In this document: positions 41,393-50,719 of the stretch, in pieces | How positions within the stretch are numbered: the first letter of the stretch is position 1 | How the letters are laid out: each line of letters opens with the position of its first letter | Assembly (NCBI GenBank): GCA_021203325.1 | Contig: JAJQBL010000018.1 | Span: 1 to 64,000 of the forward strand | Source: Clostridiales bacterium | GTDB taxonomy: Bacteria > Bacillota > Clostridia > Oscillospirales > Oscillospiraceae | DNA: 64,000 nucleotides | Direction of reading: 5' to 3' | The notes under the pieces: generated by a model | The model's input: only the letters and a program-made list of their open reading frames with translations | Database searches by the model: none | What the model was told of the DNA's origin: nothing | Made by a program: the position numbers and the translations under genes

Positions 41393-43656
41393 GAAAACTG
41401 GCCTGGTTCAGCGTCTTTTTTGCGGTTGCCACACTTTTGGCGGTCTATTTGCTGCCGTCCCAGTGGTGGATGGTTGCGGCGGTTTTGGCCCTTGTTCCCA
41501 TGTTCGCCTCCCTGCGCTGGTCCGGAAAGCTGCGGATGCGGATTCTCCTGGCTTCTGTTGGATTGGTTCTGGGCTTCGTCTGGTGCCACTGCTATCAGAC
41601 CATTTTTGTCCGGCCTGCGGAGGCCGCCTTTGGAGAAGGCGTCGCCTTCTCCGGCATTGTGCAGGATATGCCCTCGGAAACGGAATACGGGATTTCCGTG
41701 ACCCTTTCCGTGGATTCCGCGGAGGGCGCGAATTTTCTGGCAAAGGTTTATCTGGACGCGGAGTATCAGAGCCTTTCCCCCGGCGACCGCGTGACCGCCA
41801 CCGGAACCATCAAAACCGCGGACGTTGTCCGCAACGAACAGGTGTATTATAACGCCGCAAATGGCATTCGCGCAATCATTTCCAGTGTAAAGGAGATAGC
41901 CGTTACATATAAGAGCAGCACGCCGCTGTACCTCCTCCCTGCCGTTTGGGCCGCCGCGATTCAGGAAAAAATTCAATCCCTCTTTTCCGGGGATGTCCTT
42001 GGGCTGCTGGAAGCCCTGCTGACCGGCGACCAGGACCTGCTCTCCGACAGCCTGTACACCGCCCTGCGGCGGGCCGGTGTTGCCCACATCGTCTCTGTGT
42101 CCGGGCTTCACGTCATGCTGTTTGCGCAGATTTTGCTGAAGATCCCCGGCAGCCAGCGAATGAAGCGGCTTCTGGTCCTCCCTGTTCTGGTGCTTTTTGC
42201 TCTCCTGACCGGCTGCAAACCTGCCATCGTCCGTGCGGTTTTGATGGAGGCGCTGCTTCTGTTGGCCCCCGTTTTCGGGCGGGAGAATGACGCACCCACT
42301 TCCCTGTCCTTTGCCCTTTTGATTCTGCTGTTGCAAAATCCATATGCCGTCGCCGGAGTGGGACTGCAGCTGTCTTTCCTGTCCGTGCTGGGTATCGAAC
42401 TGGTGCAGCCCAGGATACATCGGGCCCTGGAAAGCCGTTTGGAGCCGATTCAGCATAAAAAGAAGCTGTTCCGGCTGTGCTATGGCGTGATTGACCTGTT
42501 TAGCACCAGCTGCGGCGCACTTTTGCTCTCAACGCCCCTATGCGCCTGCTACTTTTGCAGCATATCCCTGGTGGGGGTACTCGCCAATCTGCTGGTGCTG
42601 CCGGTGCTGGGGATGCTGTTTGGCCTGTCCCTCCTGTGCGTGCTGTGCAGCTTTTTTTGGTGGCCTGCCGCAAAAATTCTTGCGATTCCCTGTAAGTATA
42701 TCTCACTTTACATCGTTGGCGTCAGCCGTACCATGAGCAGCTTCAATTTTGCAGCCCTTTCCACCGATGTGACAGCCTACGCAATCTGGCTTGTGCTCCT
42801 CTATATCCTGATTCTGCTTGCAGTCTGCTGGGGGCCGATGAGAAAATATCCCGCACTCCCCTGCTCCGTCGGCGTGATTTCTCTGATCTGCGCCATTGCG
42901 GTTCACATCCAGACCACGCTGAACGCGCCAATTACCATCGCGGCCCTGGACGTGGGGCAGGGACAGTGCATCGCCGCCTTTTCCGAAGGGGAGGCAATCG
43001 CCATTGATTGCGGCGGAAACGAGGACAATCCCGGCGACATCCTGGCGGATTACTTACAGGGCCTGAACCGCAGCAGCCTGGATGCGCTGATTCTGACCCA
43101 CTATGACAGCGACCACACCAACGGCGTGGAGGAACTGCTCTCCCGCATCACCATCGAAACCCTCTACCTGCCCAGCTCGGACGAAGCAAAGCAGCAGTCC
43201 ATCTGTTCGCTTGCGGAGGAATATGAATGCGAAGTTGTATTCCTGACAGAGAACCAGTCGGAATCCTTCGGCTGCGGCACCCTAACCCTGTTCGCACCCG
43301 TGGGTCAGGAGGACACCGACAGCAATAATGGGAGCCTCTCCCTGCTCCTGTCCTATGACACGCTGGATTTCCTCGTCACGGGAGACATGGATATTGCCAC
43401 GGAGACCGCACTGCTGGAGCGGGAGCAGCTGTCCGATGTGGAATACCTGATGGTGGGGCATCATGGCTCCAAGTACGCCACCGGGGAGGCCCTGCTGGCT
43501 GCGCTGACGCCTGAGGTCGCCATCATCTCCGTGGGCTACAACACCTATGGTCACCCCACTGAGGAAGCTCTGTCCCGGCTTGCGGCCTGGAACTGCACCG
43601 TTTATCGCACCGACGAGGACGGAACCGTTTTAGTGAGATTGGGGGAATCGGAATGA
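41389..43656 (+). CDS. comEC: ComEC/Rec2 DNA internalisation protein
   Basis: Polytopic competence domain (HIVSVSGLHVML), metallo-beta-lactamase domain LTHYDSDHTNG. Confidence 0.92.
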   Translation: MRKLAWFSVFFAVATLLAVYLLPSQWWMVAAVLALVPMFASLRWSGKLRMRILLASVGLVLGFVWCHCYQTIFVRPAEAAFGEGVAFSGIVQDMPSETEYGISVTLSVDSAEGANFLAKVYLDAEYQSLSPGDRVTATGTIKTADVVRNEQVYYNAANGIRAIISSVKEIAVTYKSSTPLYLLPAVWAAAIQEKIQSLFSGDVLGLLEALLTGDQDLLSDSLYTALRRAGVAHIVSVSGLHVMLFAQILLKIPGSQRMKRLLVLPVLVLFALLTGCKPAIVRAVLMEALLLLAPVFGRENDAPTSLSFALLILLLQNPYAVAGVGLQLSFLSVLGIELVQPRIHRALESRLEPIQHKKKLFRLCYGVIDLFSTSCGALLLSTPLCACYFCSISLVGVLANLLVLPVLGMLFGLSLLCVLCSFFWWPAAKILAIPCKYISLYIVGVSRTMSSFNFAALSTDVTAYAIWLVLLYILILLAVCWGPMRKYPALPCSVGVISLICAIAVHIQTTLNAPITIAALDVGQGQCIAAFSEGEAIAIDCGGNEDNPGDILADYLQGLNRSSLDALILTHYDSDHTNGVEELLSRITIETLYLPSSDEAKQQSICSLAEEYECEVVFLTENQSESFGCGTLTLFAPVGQEDTDSNNGSLSLLLSYDTLDFLVTGDMDIATETALLEREQLSDVEYLMVGHHGSKYATGEALLAALTPEVAIISVGYNTYGHPTEEALSRLAAWNCTVYRTDEDGTVLVRLGESE

Positions 43657-44337
43657 TGCACCTGCAAAACTATGGAAAAACCGTCCTGGATGCCCTTTAT
43701 CCGCCGAAGTGCTACCTCTGCGGGACCCTTTTGGAGGATGGGGCCCTTTGCCAACACTGCAAAGCAAAACTACTTGTCGTAGACGGTGACCGTCGGGTGC
43801 AATACGGGACCCACTTTGACCGCTGCGTCTCCTACTGCTTCTACACCGATCACATCAAACCGGCCTTTCACCGCTATAAATTCAACGGGCACTATCATTA
43901 CAGCCGGTTGTTCGGGCAGTGGATGGCCGAAGCCCTGGCGGAGAGCGGCGAGGGCCCCCTTTGACCTTTGCACCTGGGTTCCCCTGCATCTGTTTCGCCG
44001 ATGGTCCCGGGGCTACGACCAGGCCGAGCTTCTGGCAAGGGAAGTCTCCTTACAAACCGGTCTCCCTCTGGTGAGAACCCTGGATAAAATCCGATACACC
44101 ACAGCCCAGTCCGGTACAGCCCACGTATCCCAGCGCTATTCCAATGTGCGGGGTGCGTACCGCCTGTCGAAAAAAGGTGCAGTCGCCGGAAAACGCATCC
44201 TGCTGATCGACGACGTCATCACCACCGGCTCGACCCTGGAGAATGCCGCCGAAGCGCTGCGGACAGGCGGCGCTTCGGAGATCGTCTGCCTTACCCTGGC
44301 CAGGAGCCTGTATCAGGCGAAGGCCAGCGCAGAATAA
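43653..44337 (+). pseudogene. comF: ComF-family phosphoribosyltransferase, frameshifted at 43955-43959
   Basis: N-terminal CYLCGTLLEDGALCQHC and C-terminal ILLIDDVITTGSTLENAAEAL in different frames, joined at GGGCCCCC. Confidence 0.85.
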
Positions 44338-44370
44338 AACACCGCCTCCTGCATCTTGCAGGAAACGGTG
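44335..44370 (-). terminator. Terminator of ArsR-family gene
   Basis: CACCG...CCTGCA-AGA-TGCAGG...CGGTG then TTTTATT on minus strand. Confidence 0.6.
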
Positions 44371-44390
44371 CGGCGCGACGATGGAAAGCG

Positions 44391-44756
44391 TCAATCCTCC
44401 ATCACGTGATCAAAGGCCAGGCTGAACAGCTTTTGAATATGCTCGTCGTCCAGCGAGTAATAGACCACCTTCCCTTCCCGCCGGTTTTTCACAATGCGGG
44501 CCTGCTTCAAAATGCGCAGCTGGTGGGAAACGGCGGATTGGGACATATTCAGGATGCAGCTCAGATCGCAGACGCACAGCTCCGAGATGGTCAGCGCGCA
44601 AATGATTCTGGCGCGGGTGGAGTCCCCAAAGACCTTGAACAGCTCCGCGACCTCATAAATCGGGTCCTCATCCGGCATTTCCCGGCGCACCTTCGCCACA
44701 TTCTGCTCATGAATCACATTGTTCTCGCACTGTTCTGCCAGTTCTATTTTCTTCAT
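44391..44756 (-). CDS. ArsR/SmtB-family metal-responsive repressor
   Basis: ISELCVCDLSCILNMSQSAVSHQLRILKQARIVKNRREGKVVYYSL. Confidence 0.9.
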   Translation of the reverse strand: MKKIELAEQCENNVIHEQNVAKVRREMPDEDPIYEVAELFKVFGDSTRARIICALTISELCVCDLSCILNMSQSAVSHQLRILKQARIVKNRREGKVVYYSLDDEHIQKLFSLAFDHVMED

Positions 44757-44773
44757 TGCGCACCTCCATTTGG

Positions 44774-44803
44774 AAAACCCCCGGCGGGAAGCTCCCGCCG
44801 GGG
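44774..44803 (-). terminator. Terminator of fba
   Basis: CCCCGGCGGGA-AGC-TCCCGCCGGGG, then GTTTTCC on minus strand. Confidence 0.75.
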
Positions 44804-44830
44804 ATGTTTCATACGAGCGATTTCAGGGGC

Positions 44831-45799
44831 TTAGATCTTGTTGTCGGAGCCGAGCACGTGGACGATCTTGTGGGCGACCATGTCCTTGACAGCCTGACGG
44901 GCGGGCTTCAGGTACTGGCGGGGATCGAAGTGATCGGGATGCTCCGCGAAGTACTTGCGGATGTTGCCGGTCATGGCCAGACGGATGTCGGAGTCGATGT
45001 TGATCTTGCAGACGGCCAGCTTGGCAGCCTCACGCAGCTGATCCTCGGGGATGCCGATGGCGTCGGGCATATTGCCGCCGTAGGTGTTGACCATCTTCAC
45101 GAACTCCTGGGGCACAGAGGAAGAACCGTGCAGCACGATGGGGAAGCCGGGCAGACGCTTGATGCACTCCCGCAGCACGTCGAAGCGCAGAGGAGGAGGC
45201 ACCAGGATGCCGTCCTCATTGCGGGTGCACTGGGCGGGGGTGAACTTATAAGCGCCGTGAGAGGTGCCGATGGCGATGGCCAGAGAGTCGCAGCCGGTGC
45301 GGGAGACAAACTCCTCCACCTCTTCGGGGTGGGTGTAGCTCTCCTTGCCGGCTTCCACGGAGACCTCGTCCTCAACGCCGGCCAGGGTGCCCAGCTCAGC
45401 CTCGACCACGACGCCGTGGTCATGGGCGTACTCGACGACCTGACGGGTCAGGGCGATATTCTCCTCAAAGGGCTTGGAGGAGGCATCGATCATGACGGAG
45501 GTGAAGCCGCCGTCGATGCAGGACTTGCACAGCTCAAAGCTGTCGCCATGGTCCAGGTGCAGGGCGATGGGAATCTGAGGATTCTCGATCACGGCAGCCT
45601 CCACCAGCTTGACCAGATAGGTGTGGTTTGCATAGGCACGGGCGCCCTTGGAGACCTGCAGGATAACAGGGCTGTTCAGCTCGCCCGCGGCTTCCGTGAT
45701 GCCCTGAACGATTTCCATGTTGTTGACATTGAAGGCGCCGATTGCGTAGCCGCCATCATAAGCCTTCTTGAACATTTCGGTTGTAGTAACCAGAGGCAT
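44831..45799 (-). CDS. fba: Class II fructose-bisphosphate aldolase
   Basis: AIGAFNVNNMEIVQGI, IALHLDHGDSFELCKSCIDGGFTSVMIDAS. Confidence 0.93.
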   Translation of the reverse strand: MPLVTTTEMFKKAYDGGYAIGAFNVNNMEIVQGITEAAGELNSPVILQVSKGARAYANHTYLVKLVEAAVIENPQIPIALHLDHGDSFELCKSCIDGGFTSVMIDASSKPFEENIALTRQVVEYAHDHGVVVEAELGTLAGVEDEVSVEAGKESYTHPEEVEEFVSRTGCDSLAIAIGTSHGAYKFTPAQCTRNEDGILVPPPLRFDVLRECIKRLPGFPIVLHGSSSVPQEFVKMVNTYGGNMPDAIGIPEDQLREAAKLAVCKINIDSDIRLAMTGNIRKYFAEHPDHFDPRQYLKPARQAVKDMVAHKIVHVLGSDNKI

Positions 45800-45832
45800 A
45801 AGAAATCAACTCCTTATAAAATTTACATAATT

Positions 45833-45861
45833 ATTTTAGCAGGAACGATTGAAAAATGCAA
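45833..45861 (-). promoter_or_regulatory. Promoter of fba
   Basis: Minus strand TTGCAT-N17-TAAAAT. Confidence 0.55.
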
Positions 45862-46002
45862 GAGGTTGTGCTATGATTTACGTGAAAATTCGAGGGAGAT
45901 ACGGTGCCCTGCACGTTTACTCATGATAAAATGAATGAAAAACGGCGTAACACCGGGCAGGGCAACGATATGGACCTCAAATTTACTTAGGAGGAATTTT
46001 CA

Positions 46003-47250
46003 ATGAACGAATTAAAAGGCGCAATGATCGTTGGTCAATCCGGCGGCCCATCTTCTGTCATCAACGCATCCTGCTACGGTGCGATCAAGGCCGGCTTGGA
46101 CAGCGACTGCATTACCAAGGTGTATGGCGCGGCCAACGGCATCGTCGGTGTCCTGACGGACAAGCTGTATATCATGGATGAGGAGGACCCGGAGGAGCTG
46201 GCCCTGATGCGCTATACTCCCTCTTCCGCCCTGGGCTCCTGCCGCTACAAGATCGCCGACCCCGATGTGGACGACACGGATTACAAGAAAATTCTGGAAA
46301 TCTTCAAGAAGTATGACGTCCGTTACTTCTTCTACAACGGCGGCAACGACTCCATGGACACCTGCAACAAAATCTCCAAGTATATGAAGCGGGTGGGCTA
46401 TGACTGCCGCGTCATGGGCATCCCCAAGACCATCGACAACGACCTGTTCGGCACTGACCACTGCCCCGGCTACGCCTCTGCCGCCAAGTATATCGCCACC
46501 TCTCTGGTGGAGGTCTATCAGGACGCCCACGTCTATGACAAGGGCCAGGTCACCATTGTGGAGATTATGGGCCGTCACGCCGGGTGGCTGGCCGGCGCCG
46601 CCTCCCTGGCTAACATCACCGGCTATGGCCCCGACCTGATCTATCTGCCCGAAGTGGACTTCAAGATGGACGAGTTCCTGGAGGACGTCAAGCGCATTTG
46701 GGACGAGAACAAGAACGTCCTGGTGGCCGTCTCCGAGGGCATCCACTATGCCGATGGTTCCTTCGTCTCCGAGGCCAAGACATCTGCCACCGACGGCTTC
46801 GGCCATGCCCAGCTGGGCGGCCTGGCCGCGCTGCTGGCCAACGTGGTGAAGGAGCAGATTCCCGGCGTCAAGGTGCGCCCCATCGAGCTGTCCCTCCTCC
46901 AGCGCTGCGGCGAGCATGTCGCCTCCCAGACCGACAATGACGAGTCCTTCATGGCCGGTCAGACCGCTGTGAAGGAGGCCATTGCCGGCACCACCGACAA
47001 GATGGTGGGCTTCCAGTGCACCCGGGACGAGAACGGCTACAGCTGCCAGCCCGTCCTGCTGGACCTGTCCTCCGTGGCCAACTACGAGAAGAAGGTTCCC
47101 GTGGAGTGGATCAATGAGCGCGGCAACAACGTCACCGATGAGTATATCAAGTACGCCCTGCCCCTGATTCAGGGCGAGATTCAGATGAAGAAGGAGCACA
47201 GCCTCCCTCGCTTCGTCCACCTGAAAAAGGTCGTGGCCTCTGAGCAGTAA
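46003..47250 (+). CDS. pfp: 6-phosphofructokinase, probably PPi-dependent
   Basis: GGNDSMDT and MGIPKTIDNDL signatures. Confidence 0.88.
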   Translation: MNELKGAMIVGQSGGPSSVINASCYGAIKAGLDSDCITKVYGAANGIVGVLTDKLYIMDEEDPEELALMRYTPSSALGSCRYKIADPDVDDTDYKKILEIFKKYDVRYFFYNGGNDSMDTCNKISKYMKRVGYDCRVMGIPKTIDNDLFGTDHCPGYASAAKYIATSLVEVYQDAHVYDKGQVTIVEIMGRHAGWLAGAASLANITGYGPDLIYLPEVDFKMDEFLEDVKRIWDENKNVLVAVSEGIHYADGSFVSEAKTSATDGFGHAQLGGLAALLANVVKEQIPGVKVRPIELSLLQRCGEHVASQTDNDESFMAGQTAVKEAIAGTTDKMVGFQCTRDENGYSCQPVLLDLSSVANYEKKVPVEWINERGNNVTDEYIKYALPLIQGEIQMKKEHSLPRFVHLKKVVASEQ

Positions 47251-47275
47251 TCCCCGCAAAATAGCATAGCGCAGC

Positions 47276-47310
47276 AAAACCGGTTCTGTTTTCGGACAGA
47301 ACCGGTTTTT
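47276..47310 (+). terminator. Terminator of pfp
   Basis: AAAACCGGTTCTGT-TTTCGG-ACAGAACCGGTTTTT. Confidence 0.85.
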
Positions 47311-47352
47311 GATGATTTGCGCATGCAGTCAGCCGCTCGTTTTCAATAGATG

Positions 47353-47387
47353 AGCCTGGAGACATATGCCATCACCGTCTCCAGGCT
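47353..47387. terminator. Second hairpin downstream of pfp
   Basis: AGCCTGGAGAC...GTCTCCAGGCT perfect 11-bp stem, no clear T-tract. Confidence 0.45.
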
Positions 47388-47527
47388 CTCAGGAGGAAAC
47401 ACCCTGGGGCGTCCCCTCCCCCTTTGGGAAGCGGCAGGGGGAAGGACCGCGCCGGGTATTGTAAGTGTGGGGCCTCTTGGGAAGCGTGGCCCCGATGGCG
47501 GGAAGCTCAGTCAGAAGTTATGTCGCG

Positions 47528-50500
47528 TTACTTGACGGCCTTGCGCTTCTTGAAGTACCGAATCAGGACGATGCCTTCCGCAGCCAGCAGCACCACGGCG
47601 ATCCCGATGTCGATGCCGAGGAACATGGTGGTCATGTTATCCAGACCGGAGGTTTCCTCCGCAATGGTGTAGTTGCCGCTGTTCACCACAGTGTAGCAGA
47701 TGTTCTTGCACGCCTGCCGCATGGCCGTGACCAGAGTGGCGGAGGTGTTGGTGATCTGGTTGGACTCATAGGAGAAGAAGCCCAGCATGGCGTCGTTGCC
47801 GTTGCGGACGGCGTCATCCGTGTTCTGGTAGCCGTAGGAGCCGTTCCAGTCCGTCAGCACCATGCCCCGGAAGCCCCACTCGTCCCGGAGGACGTTGTTC
47901 AGCAGGTTGCTGTTGGCGCCGCACCACTTGTAGCCGATGAAGTTGAAGGAGGACATGACGGCATAGGTGCCGGTCTCGCAGTTCTTCACGCAGATTTCAA
48001 AGGGCTTCAGGTAGATTTCCCGGATGGCCTGCTCGTCGGAGTAGGTCAGCAGCATGGAGCAGCGGTTGGTCTCCTGGTCGTTCATGACGAAGTGCTTGAT
48101 GTAGGCGTACACGCCCTGGGTGGCAAGGCCGTTCACCGTGTTGGCGGCCATGTAACCGGCCAGGGTGCCGTCCTCGGAGTAATACTCAAAGTTCCGGCCG
48201 CAGAAGGCGGAGCGGTGGGTGTTCATGGCGGGGGAATAGGTGCCGTATACGCCGCAGTCGGCATACTCTGCGCCCTCGGCTACGCCGATGCGGTAGGCCA
48301 GGTCCTTGTTCCAGGTCTGAGCAATCAGCAGCTCGGTGGAGTAGGCGGTGCCGTACACGCCGATGTACCAGTCGTTCAGGCCGGAGGTGCCGTCAGAATC
48401 CAGGGTGCCCACCTTGCCGATGGAGTCCACCGCCACGGTCTGGAAGCCGCCCAGGTTCACCATGTTGATCATGTCGTCCACGGTGAGCTGGTCCAGCAGG
48501 TCGTCCCACAGGGGGTCGTCATAGTCCGCACCCACCAGGTCCGCCAGGGTCAGGCCGTTGTCCGCCCCGGTGGTGGGCATTTCGTCGCTGTCGTCGTCGT
48601 AGAGGGTGGAGTCGTAGTAGGCCACAGAGTGGGCGGTGATTTCTGCGCGGGTCTCGTCGTCCATCTGGTACTCCGACTCATCGGGGGCTGCGGTGGCCTC
48701 GTCATAGTTGGCAAAGCCGTTTTCACGGGAGAGGTAGGTCACGTTGCCGGTGGAGTAGTCCTGGAACTGGTTGACAGCGGCGGTGTCGTCAGAGGAGCGG
48801 CCGGTGACGCTGTAGTCGATGTCGGAGGCCACGTTGAAGGTCTCCTCGTCCAGAACGGTGTGGGAGTCGGAGCGGATGGAGACAGTGTAGTCCCCGGCCT
48901 CCAGCACATAGCCGCCGTTCTCGGTTTTCAGGCAGTTGGAGTCATAGGAAGCCATGTCCTCCTTGGCAATCTCAAAGGAGATGGTCTGGGAAGTCCCCGG
49001 CTCCAGGGTTTCCGTCTTTTCAAAGTCGATGAGGTTGACAGAGGCCTTCTCAATGCCGCCGTTGGTGTAGGGCGGGGTGTAGTAGACCTCTACCACGTCC
49101 TTGCCGGCCACGGTGCCGGTGTTGGTCACGGTGACATCAAAGGAAATCGTATCGCCGTTGTCGGTGAAGTTCTCCATGGTCTGTTCAAAGGTGGTGTAGC
49201 TCAGGCCGTAGCCGAAGGAGTACTGCACCTTCTCGTCATAGTCGATGAGTCCTTCCTCTGCGGCGGTCTCATAGAACTTGTAGCCCACATAGATGCTCTC
49301 CACATAGTCCACGAAGGCGATGACGCCCTGATAGGCCGAGTCCGCCTCGGTGAAGGCCGCCTGGAGGTCCTCCACGTTGGAGTAGGTGAAGCTGCCAGAG
49401 TTGTTGTAGGTGGGGGTGTCGGTCAGGTCATAGACGTAGGTATCGGCGGTTTTGCCGGAGGGGTTCACGGTGCCGCTGAGGATCTCGCCCAGGGCCTCCA
49501 TGCCGGTGGCGCCGGTACCGGGGGCCAGGATGACTGCGCCGATGGAGTCATACTCGTCCACCCAGCCCAGCTCCATGGTGTTGTTGGCGTTGATGACCAC
49601 GATGACGTTGTCAAACTCGGAGCAGACCAGATCGATCATGGCCTCCTCGGTGTTGGACAGCTCCAGATAGTGCTCACCCTCGTCGAAGTCGTCATAGTCG
49701 CCGTTGTTGGCGTAGCTGCTGGCAAAATAGTTATAGTTGCTGTTGCCGTTGGCCACCTCGTCCCGGGTGTCATAGGTGCCGTTGATGACGGCGTTCATGT
49801 CACGGGGCACGTCCTGTCCCTCGCCTCCGGAGCGGGAGATGACGATCAGTGCGGTGTCAGAGAATTCCTTGGCCTCCTCCATCAGCTCGTCGGTGTAGTA
49901 GTCAATGGTGGGCTCGGGCAGAGACCAGTTCGTGTAGGACACGCTGACCACGTTGCCGCCCAGGTCCCGGGTGTCGCTATAGGAGACGTACATATCCACC
50001 AGGCTCTGGTTCACCGTAAACCCGGCGTCCGCCAGAGAGGTCAGGATGTCGATGGCGTCAGAGCTGTCGGAGGAGCCGGAGCCGGTGCCGCCGTAGATGG
50101 GGTTGGTGGAGGCCCAGCCGAACACGTTCAGATTGGTGGTGTCGGTCAGGGGCAGGACGCCGTTATTCTTGACCAGCACCATGCCCTCCTCGCCGGTCTC
50201 CTGGATGATCTCCTTGGATGCGGCTACCGATTCTTCGGATACGGACGCCGAACTGTTCAGGAGCAGGGAGAGGTTGTTGTACATGGGGCCGAAGCAAATC
50301 ACGTTGGCGATGATGATCACGCAGAGGACCCAGGCCACGCCAGCAGACCAGCGCACCACATGGCGGGTGCCCTTTTTGACCAGCCAGTGGGCTGCCACCA
50401 TCACAACGATAGCTACTACGAGCAGAATCACGATTGCATAGACGTAGCCACTCAGAGAGTTGGCGTAGTAGGCCACGTCGCTTTCACTGACGCCCATGCT

Positions 50501-50542
50501 GGTGAAGATGGGGGTCAACAGGTTGACGAGCAGTTGTATCAT
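47528..50542 (-). CDS. GH3 beta-glucosidase-like, domain-permuted, membrane-anchored (intact)
   Basis: Two N-terminal TM segments, EEGMVLVKNNGVLPL, FGYGLSYTTFEQ, YIKHFVMNDQETNR, MVLTDWNG; C-terminal TM. Confidence 0.85.
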   Translation of the reverse strand: MIQLLVNLLTPIFTSMGVSESDVAYYANSLSGYVYAIVILLVVAIVVMVAAHWLVKKGTRHVVRWSAGVAWVLCVIIIANVICFGPMYNNLSLLLNSSASVSEESVAASKEIIQETGEEGMVLVKNNGVLPLTDTTNLNVFGWASTNPIYGGTGSGSSDSSDAIDILTSLADAGFTVNQSLVDMYVSYSDTRDLGGNVVSVSYTNWSLPEPTIDYYTDELMEEAKEFSDTALIVISRSGGEGQDVPRDMNAVINGTYDTRDEVANGNSNYNYFASSYANNGDYDDFDEGEHYLELSNTEEAMIDLVCSEFDNVIVVINANNTMELGWVDEYDSIGAVILAPGTGATGMEALGEILSGTVNPSGKTADTYVYDLTDTPTYNNSGSFTYSNVEDLQAAFTEADSAYQGVIAFVDYVESIYVGYKFYETAAEEGLIDYDEKVQYSFGYGLSYTTFEQTMENFTDNGDTISFDVTVTNTGTVAGKDVVEVYYTPPYTNGGIEKASVNLIDFEKTETLEPGTSQTISFEIAKEDMASYDSNCLKTENGGYVLEAGDYTVSIRSDSHTVLDEETFNVASDIDYSVTGRSSDDTAAVNQFQDYSTGNVTYLSRENGFANYDEATAAPDESEYQMDDETRAEITAHSVAYYDSTLYDDDSDEMPTTGADNGLTLADLVGADYDDPLWDDLLDQLTVDDMINMVNLGGFQTVAVDSIGKVGTLDSDGTSGLNDWYIGVYGTAYSTELLIAQTWNKDLAYRIGVAEGAEYADCGVYGTYSPAMNTHRSAFCGRNFEYYSEDGTLAGYMAANTVNGLATQGVYAYIKHFVMNDQETNRCSMLLTYSDEQAIREIYLKPFEICVKNCETGTYAVMSSFNFIGYKWCGANSNLLNNVLRDEWGFRGMVLTDWNGSYGYQNTDDAVRNGNDAMLGFFSYESNQITNTSATLVTAMRQACKNICYTVVNSGNYTIAEETSGLDNMTTMFLGIDIGIAVVLLAAEGIVLIRYFKKRKAVK

Positions 50543-50604
50543 AGTTTAAATGCCTCCCAGTTTTGTTTTTTTCGTGAATCATGCGCATCAATTCAACTGA
50601 GATG

Positions 50605-50633
50605 ATTGTACAGCATCAAATAGTAAACATCAA
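50605..50633 (-). promoter_or_regulatory. Promoter of GH3 gene
   Basis: Minus strand TTGATG-N17-TACAAT. Confidence 0.6.
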
Positions 50634-50660
50634 ATACTTTGATTGAATGCGCTTCCATGC

Positions 50661-50689
50661 TTTACAGGCATGGCAAAATTTGCTATAAT
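50661..50689 (+). promoter_or_regulatory. Promoter of LysR-family gene
   Basis: TTTACA-N17-TATAAT, -35 straddled by CCATGC/GCATGG. Confidence 0.75.
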
Positions 50690-50719
50690 AGACGCAAACT
50701 TGGAGGGGAGGCATCCAAC

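Noticed and set aside
47465-50605. 1046-aa plus-strand ORF
   Set aside because: Exact antisense shadow of the intact GH3 gene; composition (V/G/H/Q-rich) is typical of antisense frames in GC-rich genes and no domain motif is seen
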